Positions 1-6,946 of a DNA stretch of 64,000 bases are shown here, one piece after another (the first letter of the stretch is position 1; each line of letters starts with the position of its first letter). The notes beneath the pieces were generated by a model that was not told the origin of the DNA, ran no database searches, and saw only the letters and a list, made by a program, of their open reading frames with translations. The position numbers and the translations under genes were made by a program. Where the stretch lies: contig NZ_JACCBU010000001.1 of the NCBI RefSeq assembly GCF_013407955.1, forward strand, positions 5,580,001-5,644,000, given 5' to 3'. This DNA is from Microlunatus parietis. Its GTDB lineage: Bacteria; Actinomycetota; Actinomycetes; Propionibacteriales; Propionibacteriaceae.

Positions 1-120
1 CAGCCCGAGCACGATCACCCCGCCGATGGCTGCCATCAGTGCGACGTCGGCCGCGGTGGCCCGCCGGCCCTGCCAGGGCACCCAGCGCCGACTCCGCTCG
101 GCGAACGACAAGCTGCTCAT
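1..120 (-). CDS. N-terminus of a membrane protein, cut by the window edge
   Basis: Only the first 40 codons are present. The frame starts at ATG 120 and runs leftwards off the window. It opens with a charged stretch (MSSLSFAERSRRWVPWQG) followed by a hydrophobic run (VALMAAIGGVIVLGL) that looks like a first membrane helix. It lies head to tail behind nirD, separated by about 125 bp. Some actinobacterial VTT/DedA-type membrane proteins begin in a similar way, but 40 residues are too few to assign a family, so no function is claimed. Confidence 0.5.
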   Translation of the reverse strand, partial: MSSLSFAERSRRWVPWQGRRATAADVALMAAIGGVIVLGL

Positions 121-245
121 GCCGCCGAGACTGCCCGCTGCGCAAGGCCGGCGGCACCTGCGCACTGTCACCGATCGGCGTGCAGTCTGCAGGCCCCGAT
201 CGACGGTGGGTCAGCCGGACGGACCCCGGTGGGGCCGCCGATCGC

Positions 246-614
246 TCAGTCGAGGCCGAGTTCGACGGTGCCGTCGGTGAGCCGGACCGGATAGCTGCGC
301 AGGGCCAGCTCCGGATCGGTCAGGCCGGCTCCGGTGCGGAGGTCGTAGATCTCCTTGTGCAGCGGCGATGCGACGGTCGGCGCGTCGCCGCGGGACCCGA
401 CGATGCCGCGGGCCATCACCTCCGCGCCGGTGTGCGGATCGGTGTTCGAGGTCGCGTAGACGTTGTCGTCGTCGAGCCGGAACAGGGCCACTTGCGCGGG
501 AGCGCCGTGATCGTCGATGATCAACGCCGCCTCGCCCCAACCGGGTTCGAGGTCGTCCAGCCGGCACACCGGGATCCAGGTCCGGGCGGCCACGGGTTCA
601 GTGATCGTGATCAT
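246..614 (-). CDS. nirD: Nitrite reductase (NADH) small subunit NirD
   Basis: A 122-residue NirD: a Rieske-like beta fold that has lost the cluster ligands and partners NirB in cytoplasmic nitrite-to-ammonium reduction. Family landmarks are the N-terminal WIPVCRLDDLEPGWG, the central VALFRLDDDNVYATSNTDP and MARGIVGSRGD, and ASPLHKEIYDL, where true Rieske proteins carry their second Cys-His pair. No C-x-H/C-x2-H ligands are present, as expected for NirD. It is transcribed away from nirB, whereas many genomes have nirBD in one operon. A TACGCT -10 box (624-629) sits 9 nt before the ATG, so the leader would be only a few bases. Confidence 0.9.
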   Translation of the reverse strand: MITITEPVAARTWIPVCRLDDLEPGWGEAALIIDDHGAPAQVALFRLDDDNVYATSNTDPHTGAEVMARGIVGSRGDAPTVASPLHKEIYDLRTGAGLTDPELALRSYPVRLTDGTVELGLD

Positions 615-728
615 GGTGCGGCCAGCGTAGGCGGGGGGTTGTTGCGGGCGGATGGCTGCTTCGTATCAGCGGCGTTACGACCCCCTCACAGTCCGGAGCG
701 TGCGCCGTGTGAACGCTGTCATGCCGCG

Positions 729-755
729 GTTACATCGGGGAAATGGCCGGGTAAT
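729..755 (+). promoter_or_regulatory. Candidate GlnR box in the nirD/nirB intergenic region
   Basis: Three 5-mers with exact 6-nt spacing: GTTAC (729-733), GAAAT (740-744), GTAAT (751-755). This matches the actinobacterial GlnR pattern gTnAC-n6-GAAAC-n6-gTnAC in order and phase. It lies 11 bp upstream of the nirB -10 hexamer, a usual place for an activator. GlnR is the nitrogen regulator of nitrate/nitrite genes in Streptomyces and mycobacteria. Assignment is by motif and context only. Confidence 0.6.
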
Positions 756-765
756 CGCGGCTGCT

Positions 766-777
766 TAGCGTCGAGAC
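766..777 (+). promoter_or_regulatory. nirB -10 box of a leaderless promoter
   Basis: TAGCGT at 766-771 is followed by 6 nt and then ATG 778, so transcription probably starts at or next to the A of the start codon. No Shine-Dalgarno sequence precedes nirB, which supports a leaderless mRNA and fixes the start codon. Confidence 0.6.
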
Positions 778-3279
778 ATGACCCGACGAGTGGTGGTGGT
801 CGGCGGTGGACCCGCGGCCCAGAGGTGCGTGGAACGACTCGTGGCCGGCGACCCGGCCGGCGAGTTGTCGATCATGGTCCTGACCGAGGAGCCCTGGGCG
901 CCGTACGACCGGGTGGCGCTGTCCCGCCGGCTGACCGGCGACGTCGACCTGACCCTCGGCGATCCCGACCTGTGGCAGCATCCGAACGTCACACTGCGCA
1001 CCGGCGAGAAGGTCACCGGCATCGACCGGGAACGCCGCTACGTGAGGACGACCGCGGCCGACCACGCCTACCACGAGTTGATCTTGGCGACCGGTTCCTA
1101 CCCGCTGGTGCCGCCGATCACCGGCGCCGACTCCTGCCATGTCTACCGCACCCTGGAGGACGTCGACCGGCTGCGCGCCGAGCTGCTCGAGCTGCCCGAA
1201 ACCCTCGGACGGAAGCCCCGGGTGCTGGTCGTCGGCGGCGGCCTGCTCGGGCTGGAGGCGGCCGGTGGGGTGGCCGAGCTCGGCGCCGAGGCGATCGTCG
1301 TGAACGCGGCCGGCTGGCTGATGAACACCCAGCTCGACCAGGGCGGCGGCGAGGCGCTGGGCCGGCTGATCGGGGACACCGGGCACACCGTGCTGCTGGA
1401 CGTCTATCCGACCGAGGTACGGGTCGACGGCGCGGGCCGTACGGTCGAGCTGAGCGACGGCCGGGAACTCTCGGTGGATCTCGTGATCATCGCGATCGGG
1501 GTCCGGCCGCGGGACGAGTTGGGCCGGCAGGCCGGGCTCGACGTCGGGGAGCGGGGCGGCGTCGTGATCGACGATCGCTGCCGTACCTCGGATCCGGCGA
1601 TCTTCGCGATCGGCGAGGTGGCCTGCTTCGACGGCCGCACGGTCGGCCTGGTGGCGCCCGCGACCGCGATGGCCGACGTCGTCGCGGACCGGCTGACCGG
1701 CGGCGACGCGCGGTTCCCTGGCTTCGACACCGCGACCAAGCTCAAGCTGTCCGGGGTCGAGGTGGCTTCGTTCGGCGACGCGTTCGGGCAGCTGCCGGGC
1801 TGCCTCGAGGTGGTGTACGCCGACCCGGCCCGCGGGCTCTACCAGAAGATCATCGTCACCGGGGACGCCAAGACGTTGCTGGGCGGGATCTTCGTCGGCG
1901 ATGCCGACCCGTACCCGTCGCTGCGGCCGCTGCTGGGCCGGGACCTGCCCGAGCCGCCGGGCCGCTATCTCTCGGTGGCGGGCGGTGACCGGCCGGCCAC
2001 CGAACTGCCGGACGACGCGATCCTCTGCTCGTGCAACAACGTGCCGGTCGGCACCGTCAAGAAGTTGATCAAGGAAGGCCCTTCGACAGGCTCAGGGACC
2101 GGGTGTACCGACCTGGGCGAGTTGAAGCAGTGCAGCCGGGCCGGCACCGGCTGTGGTTCCTGTGTGCCGATCTTGAAGAAGACGCTGGACTCGGAGTTGA
2201 TCAAGGCCGGGATCACCGTGTCCACGGCGCTCTGCGAGCACTTCGCGTCGTCCCGGCAGGAACTGTTCGACGCGGTACGGGTGCTCGGGCTGACCTCGTT
2301 CGAGGAGGTGCTGAACCGCTACGGGACCGGCCGCGGCTGCGACATCTGCAAGCCGGTGGTCGCCTCGATCCTGGCCAGCCAGGGCGGCGCCTACATCCTG
2401 GACGGCGGCCGCGGCGGCCTGCAGGACACCAACGACCGGGCCCTGGCCAACCTGCAGAAGGACGGCACCTACTCGGTGGTGCCGCGGATCCCGGGCGGCG
2501 AGATCACCCCGCAGAAGCTGGCTGTGCTGGCCCAGGTCGCCGAGGAGTACGGGCTCTACACCAAGATCACCGGCGGGCAGCGGATCGACCTGTTCGGGGC
2601 CCGGCTGGAGCAGCTGCCGGAGATCTGGCGCCGGCTGGTCGACGCGGGCTTCGAGTCCGGGCACGCGTACGGCAAGGCGGTCCGGACCGTGAAGTCCTGT
2701 GTCGGCTCGACCTGGTGCCGGTTCGGCGTCCAGGACTCGGTCGGGATGGCCGTCGAACTGGAACTGCGCTACCGCGGGCTGCGGGCACCGCACAAGATCA
2801 AACTCGGCGTCTCCGGCTGCGCCCGGGAGTGCGCCGAGGCCCGCAGCAAGGACGTCGGTGTGATCGCGACCGAGGCCGGCTGGAACCTCTACGTCGGCGG
2901 CAACGGCGGCTTCCAACCGGCCCACGCCGTCCTGTTCGCCTCCGACCTGGACACGCCGACGCTGATCTCCTACATCGACCGGTTCCTGATCTACTACGTC
3001 CGCACCGCCGACCGGCTGCAACGGACGTCGGCCTGGCTGGCGTCGATCGACGGCGGCCTCGATCACGTCAAGTCCGTGGTGATCGACGACTCGCTCGGAA
3101 TCGCCGAGGAACTGGAGCAGGCGATGGCCGATCACGTGGAGCGCTACGTCGACGAGTGGGCGGCGACCCTGGCGGACCCGGAGCGGCTGCGCCGGTTCCG
3201 GCCTTTCGTCAACGCGCCGGCGGGGGCGTCGTCCGGTCCGCCGCTGATCTCCGGCCCGGCGATCGGACGCCGATCATGA
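778..3279 (+). CDS. nirB: Nitrite reductase (NADH) large subunit NirB
   Basis: 833 residues, full length for NirB, which reduces nitrite to ammonium in the cytoplasm. Domains in order: FAD/NAD oxidoreductase (1 to about 400; GGGPAAQRCVERL, then VLVVGGGLLGLEAAG), a BFD-like cluster domain (CSC at 417-419 and CGSC at 459-462), a second one ending CDIC (521-524), a ferredoxin-like half domain, and the siroheme/4Fe-4S module with CVGSTWC (641-647) and CAREC (681-685). All cluster ligands are intact. A CCCTTCGACAGGCTCAGGG repeat at 2079-2097 reads through in frame as about 8 extra residues (PSTGSGTG) between the two cysteine pairs of the first BFD domain. The start is set by the leaderless promoter; the 3' end overlaps the SUMT gene by 4 nt. 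Confidence 0.95.
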   Translation: MTRRVVVVGGGPAAQRCVERLVAGDPAGELSIMVLTEEPWAPYDRVALSRRLTGDVDLTLGDPDLWQHPNVTLRTGEKVTGIDRERRYVRTTAADHAYHELILATGSYPLVPPITGADSCHVYRTLEDVDRLRAELLELPETLGRKPRVLVVGGGLLGLEAAGGVAELGAEAIVVNAAGWLMNTQLDQGGGEALGRLIGDTGHTVLLDVYPTEVRVDGAGRTVELSDGRELSVDLVIIAIGVRPRDELGRQAGLDVGERGGVVIDDRCRTSDPAIFAIGEVACFDGRTVGLVAPATAMADVVADRLTGGDARFPGFDTATKLKLSGVEVASFGDAFGQLPGCLEVVYADPARGLYQKIIVTGDAKTLLGGIFVGDADPYPSLRPLLGRDLPEPPGRYLSVAGGDRPATELPDDAILCSCNNVPVGTVKKLIKEGPSTGSGTGCTDLGELKQCSRAGTGCGSCVPILKKTLDSELIKAGITVSTALCEHFASSRQELFDAVRVLGLTSFEEVLNRYGTGRGCDICKPVVASILASQGGAYILDGGRGGLQDTNDRALANLQKDGTYSVVPRIPGGEITPQKLAVLAQVAEEYGLYTKITGGQRIDLFGARLEQLPEIWRRLVDAGFESGHAYGKAVRTVKSCVGSTWCRFGVQDSVGMAVELELRYRGLRAPHKIKLGVSGCARECAEARSKDVGVIATEAGWNLYVGGNGGFQPAHAVLFASDLDTPTLISYIDRFLIYYVRTADRLQRTSAWLASIDGGLDHVKSVVIDDSLGIAEELEQAMADHVERYVDEWAATLADPERLRRFRPFVNAPAGASSGPPLISGPAIGRRS
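2079..2097 (+). repeat. CCCTTCGACAGGCTCAGGG repeat inside nirB
   Basis: A full 19-bp copy of the dispersed repeat lies in the nirB reading frame. Other copies or variants are at 10625-10641, 11491-11506, 21603-21619, 44457-44661 (inverted, tandem) and 61012-61030. Removing the 24 nt that encode PSTGSGTG joins KEG directly to CTDLGELK, which restores the usual spacing of NirB proteins. Confidence 0.85.
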
Positions 3280-4337
3280 TCGGCGAGCTCGACCTGACCG
3301 GCAGCGTGGTGCTGCTGGTCGGCGCCGAGTCCACGAGTCGGCGGGCCGACCGGCGCTACCGGGCCGCCGGAGCGCGGGTCCGCCGGGTCGGCGCGTCCGA
3401 GCTGCCGCTCGACGACGATCCGGTCGCCTGGCGGCTGGCCCTGCTGCCGGTGGCTCAGCTGCCGCCGTCGCGGTGCGTGATCATCGACGGCGACCCCGGC
3501 CTGCCGGCGGTCCGGGTCGAGACGATCCGGCGGCAGTGCCGGCGGCTCGGCGTGCCGACGGTGCTCGAGCCGGCGGCGATCGCGGCCGGCCGGGTGACCC
3601 TGGTCGGCGGCGGGCCGGGACCGGAGGAACTGCTCACGGTGGCGGCCCGGGCGGCGCTGGCCGACGCCGACGTGATCTTGTACGACCGGCTGGCGCCGCA
3701 CGAGCGGCTGGCCGAGCTGGCGCCCGGCGCGACGCTGGTCGATGTCGGGAAGCGGCCGTACCACCATCCGGTGGGGCAGGATCGGATCAACGAGTTGATC
3801 ATCCGTTATGCCCGGGGCGGTGCGTCGGTGGTCCGGCTCAAGGGCGGCGATCCGTACGTCTTCGGGCGCGGCGGCGAGGAGGTCGACGCGTGCCGCGCGG
3901 CCGGGATCGAGGTCCGGGTGGTGCCCGGCGTGTCCAGCGCGATCGCGGTGCCGGGCGCGGCCGGCATCCCGGTCACCCAACGCGGCGTGAGCCGGTCCTT
4001 CACCGTCGTCTCCGGCCATGAGCCGTTGTCCGACGAGGATTTCGACGCGCTGGTCCGGGTCGGCGGAACCCTGGTGATCATGATGGGCGTGGCCAACCTG
4101 CACCAGCTGGGCGCCGGCCTGGTCCGGGCCGGGCTGGAGCCGGACACGCCGGCCGCGGTGATCGAACGCGGGCTGCGGCCCGGGCAGCGGACCACCGTCG
4201 GCACCATCGGTTCGCTGCCCGGCGAGGCGGCCCGGATCGGGGTCCGGTCGCCGGCGGTGATCATCGTGGGCGAGGTGGTCCGGTCCCACGCCGACCTGGC
4301 GCCGTTGTTGATCACGGCCGGCCTGGGTCCGGCGTGA
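3276..4337 (+). CDS. cobA: Uroporphyrinogen-III C-methyltransferase (SUMT) with a short N-terminal extension
   Basis: 353 residues. From about residue 105 it is a complete SUMT, the SAM-dependent enzyme making precorrin-2, the branch to siroheme needed by NirB. Motifs: VTLVGGGPGPEELLT, VVRLKGGDPYVFGRGGEE, VVPGVSSAIAVPGAAGIPVT and VVSGH. The first 100 residues (LTGSVVLLVGAESTSRRADR...) resemble the nucleotide-binding half of precorrin-2 dehydrogenase (CysG/Met8-like), but too short to be a full dehydrogenase/ferrochelatase. ATGA overlap with nirB and GTGA overlap with the next gene indicate translational coupling. The name cobA, or nirE-type, rests on context. Confidence 0.88.
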   Translation: MIGELDLTGSVVLLVGAESTSRRADRRYRAAGARVRRVGASELPLDDDPVAWRLALLPVAQLPPSRCVIIDGDPGLPAVRVETIRRQCRRLGVPTVLEPAAIAAGRVTLVGGGPGPEELLTVAARAALADADVILYDRLAPHERLAELAPGATLVDVGKRPYHHPVGQDRINELIIRYARGGASVVRLKGGDPYVFGRGGEEVDACRAAGIEVRVVPGVSSAIAVPGAAGIPVTQRGVSRSFTVVSGHEPLSDEDFDALVRVGGTLVIMMGVANLHQLGAGLVRAGLEPDTPAAVIERGLRPGQRTTVGTIGSLPGEAARIGVRSPAVIIVGEVVRSHADLAPLLITAGLGPA

Positions 4338-5494
4338 ACGCGACAGTCCCTGCCCTGCAGGGGTTCCGGGTCGGCGTGACCTCGGACCGGCGGTCGGAGG
4401 ATCTGATCACCGCGCTGGAACGGCGCGGCGCCGAGGTGCTGCACGCGCCGTCGCTGCGGATCGCGGTGAACGAGTCGGACGCGTCGCTGATCGAGGACAC
4501 CCGGCGGCTGATCGCGGCCCGGCCGGAGTTCGTCCTGATCACCACGGGTTACGGGATGCACCGCTGGCTCGAGGTCGCCGACGTGGCCGGTCTCGGCGCG
4601 GAACTGATCGACACCCTGGAGCGGTCCCGGGTGCTGGCCCGCGGCCCGAAGGCGCTCGGCGCGATCCGGGCCGCCGGGCTGGACGAGGCGTCGCTGAGCG
4701 ACGCGGAGACCACCGCCTCGCTGGTCGACGCGGTGATCGCGGCCGGCCCGGGCCGCCGGGTCGGCATCCAGTTGCACGGTTACACCGACGAGGTGCAGCT
4801 GGCCCGGCTGCGCTCGGCCAGCGCCGCGGTGCACACGGTCGCGCCGTACCGGTGGGCGCCGGTCAGCGGCGACGACCGCTCCCAGCGGCTGATCGACGCC
4901 GTCTGCGACCGGGCACTCGACGCGCTCACCTTCACCAGTGCGCCGGCTGCCGACGCCACCCTGGCCCTGGCCAGGTCCAGCGGCCGGTGGTCGGACTTCC
5001 TGTCCGCGTTGCGTTCCGACGTGATCACCGTCGCGGTCGGCCCGGTCACCGCCGGCCCGCTGACCGAGGCCGGGATCGACGTGATCATGCCGGACCGGTA
5101 CCGGATGGGCGCACTGATCAGGCTGGTCTGCGACCGGCTGAACCGGGACCGGGTGCGACGCTATCGGACCCTGGTCGGCGACGCGGAGGTGCTGGAGCTG
5201 CGCGGCCAGACGGTACGGGTCGGTGACCGGCAGGTCCGGCTCGGCCCGACCGCGCTGGCCCTGTTCCGCAGGCTGGCCGACGCGGAGTCGGCGGTGCTGT
5301 CCCGGGAACAACTGGTCGAGGGGCTGTCCGACCAGGCCGACACGCATGCGCTCGAGGTCGCGATCAGCCGGCTGCGCCGCAGCCTCGGCGTACCGGACTT
5401 GATCAGCACCGTGATCAAGCGCGGCTACCGGATGAACGTCCGTCGCCTCACAGCACCCGAAACGGCTTGTGCGCAAGAGCTAACCGGGTCGTGA
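4334..5494 (+). CDS. nnaR: HemD-like protein fused to an OmpR-type DNA-binding domain (NnaR-like nitrate regulator)
   Basis: 386 residues. Residues 10-265 have the bilobed uroporphyrinogen-III synthase fold (FRVGVTSDRRSEDLITALE, FVLITTGYGMHRWLE, DALTFTSAPAADATLAL, VAVGPVTAGPL). Residues about 290-370 form a winged helix (RLGPTALALFRRLADAE, LSREQLVEGL, HALEVAISRLRRSLG, TVIKRGYRM). This architecture is that of NnaR, described in Streptomyces as a GlnR partner for nitrite assimilation genes. Position as the third gene of nirB-SUMT-nnaR fits regulation. It could still retain UroIIIS activity. The GTG start overlaps the SUMT stop. Its own stop lies in the narK promoter region. Confidence 0.85.
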   Translation: MNATVPALQGFRVGVTSDRRSEDLITALERRGAEVLHAPSLRIAVNESDASLIEDTRRLIAARPEFVLITTGYGMHRWLEVADVAGLGAELIDTLERSRVLARGPKALGAIRAAGLDEASLSDAETTASLVDAVIAAGPGRRVGIQLHGYTDEVQLARLRSASAAVHTVAPYRWAPVSGDDRSQRLIDAVCDRALDALTFTSAPAADATLALARSSGRWSDFLSALRSDVITVAVGPVTAGPLTEAGIDVIMPDRYRMGALIRLVCDRLNRDRVRRYRTLVGDAEVLELRGQTVRVGDRQVRLGPTALALFRRLADAESAVLSREQLVEGLSDQADTHALEVAISRLRRSLGVPDLISTVIKRGYRMNVRRLTAPETACAQELTGS

Positions 5495-5533
5495 CCCGAC
5501 CGCACCAGGTCCGACACTCCGCGTTCCTAGCGT
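5491..5533 (+). promoter_or_regulatory. narK promoter region with a weak GlnR-like motif
   Basis: TAGCGT at 5528-5533 is a likely -10 box, giving a leader of roughly 35 nt before the narK ATG. Upstream, GTGAC (5491-5495), GCACC (5502-5506) and GACAC (5513-5517) show the 6-nt phasing of GlnR boxes but match the consensus poorly at the middle half-site. Low confidence as an operator. Confidence 0.3.
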
Positions 5534-5572
5534 AAGTCTCGGCACCAGTTCCATGATCATCGAGGAGACGAG

Positions 5573-6946
5573 ATGGCGCTCGACATCGATGCGGCCACCC
5601 AGGCCCGGACGGCGACGGCCGTCGCACCGACCCGGCGGCCCGGCCGCTGGCTGGACGACTACGACCCGGAGAACGCCGAACAGTGGGCGAACGGCGGCCG
5701 GGCGATCGCGCACCGGAACCTGCGCTGGTCGATCTTCACCGAGTTCCTCGGCTTCGTGGTCTGGGGGCTGTGGAGCATCGTCGTCGTCTCGTTGCCGGCG
5801 GCCGGCTTCCGGTTCAGCAACTCGGAGATCTTCTGGCTGATCTCGCTGCCCAGCCTGGTCGGGGCGACCATGCGCTTCCCGTACACCTTCGCGGTGGCGC
5901 GGTTCGGCGGACGCAACTGGACGATCGTGTCCGGCCTGCTGTTGCTGATCCCGGCGATCAGCCTGGCCGTCGCGGTGGCGAACCCGGCGACGCCGTTCCC
6001 GGTGCTGCTGCTGATCGCCGCGACGGCCGGCTTCGGCGGCGGCAACTTCGCCTCGTCGATGGCCAACATCACCTACTTCTTCCCGCGGGCCGAGAAGGGC
6101 TGGGCGCTGGGACTGAACGCGGCCGGCGGCAACCTCGGCGCGTCGGTCGGCCAGTTGGTGGTGCCGATCGTGATCACGATCGGTGCGGCCGCCGCGGTGA
6201 ACCTGCCGCTGGCCGGCCTGATCTGGGTCCCGTTGATCATCGTCGCGGTGATCGGCGCCTGGCGCCGGATGGACAACCTGTCCGGCGCACGGTCCGACGT
6301 CGCGGCCTCGCTGGCGGCGCTGCGGCAGCCGCACCTGTGGATCATCGCCGTGCTCTACATCGGCACCTTCGGCTCGTTCATCGGCTTCGCCGGCGTGTTC
6401 CCGAAGTTGATCAGTGACGCGTTCCCGTCCTACGCAGGCTTCAAGGTCGGCGCGGCGACCGTGTCGCTGGCCTTCCTCGGCGCGTTCGTCGGCTCGATCG
6501 CCCGGCCGTTCGGCGGCCGGCTGGCGGACCGGTTCGGCGGCGCCCGGTTGACCGCGGTGTCGTTCGTCGCGCTGGCCCTCGGCGTGACCGGAGCGATCTT
6601 CGCGACCAGGTCCGGCAACTTCTGGATCTTCCTGGCCTGCTTCTGTTTCCTGTTCATCGCCACCGGGGTCGGCAACGGCTCGACGTACCGGATGCTGCCG
6701 GCCGTCTTCCATGCCGCCGGCGGCATGAGCGGGGCACGGCTGGCGGCCGCGTCGCTCGGCATCGTCTCCGGGATCGGCGCGTACGGCGGCTTCGTGATTC
6801 CGCAGGTGCTGCGGATCTCGTACGAACAGACGCAGGGCTACGACCTGGCCTTCGGCTGCTTCGCCGGTGCCTATCTGATCATGCTGGCGATCACCTGGTT
6901 CTGCTACCTGCGGCCGGGTTCGGCGATGGCCGCGCGGCGGATCTGA
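5573..6946 (+). CDS. narK: Nitrate/nitrite MFS transporter NarK
   Basis: 457 residues, about 12 membrane helices after a 45-residue cytoplasmic N-terminus (WLDDYDPENAEQWANGG, typical of the family). Both NarK signatures are present: MRFPYTFAVARFGGRNW with the substrate-binding Arg, and GFGGGNFASSMANITYFFP followed by EKGWALGLNAAGGNLG. It most likely brings nitrate in for the reductase immediately downstream. A GAGGAG Shine-Dalgarno lies 5 nt before the ATG. The TGA stop is followed directly by the ATG of nasA. Confidence 0.93.
   Translation: MALDIDAATQARTATAVAPTRRPGRWLDDYDPENAEQWANGGRAIAHRNLRWSIFTEFLGFVVWGLWSIVVVSLPAAGFRFSNSEIFWLISLPSLVGATMRFPYTFAVARFGGRNWTIVSGLLLLIPAISLAVAVANPATPFPVLLLIAATAGFGGGNFASSMANITYFFPRAEKGWALGLNAAGGNLGASVGQLVVPIVITIGAAAAVNLPLAGLIWVPLIIVAVIGAWRRMDNLSGARSDVAASLAALRQPHLWIIAVLYIGTFGSFIGFAGVFPKLISDAFPSYAGFKVGAATVSLAFLGAFVGSIARPFGGRLADRFGGARLTAVSFVALALGVTGAIFATRSGNFWIFLACFCFLFIATGVGNGSTYRMLPAVFHAAGGMSGARLAAASLGIVSGIGAYGGFVIPQVLRISYEQTQGYDLAFGCFAGAYLIMLAITWFCYLRPGSAMAARRI

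Noticed and set aside
2079..2097. nirB broken by the repeat.
   Set aside because: The insertion keeps the frame and all ligand cysteines; the gene is full length.
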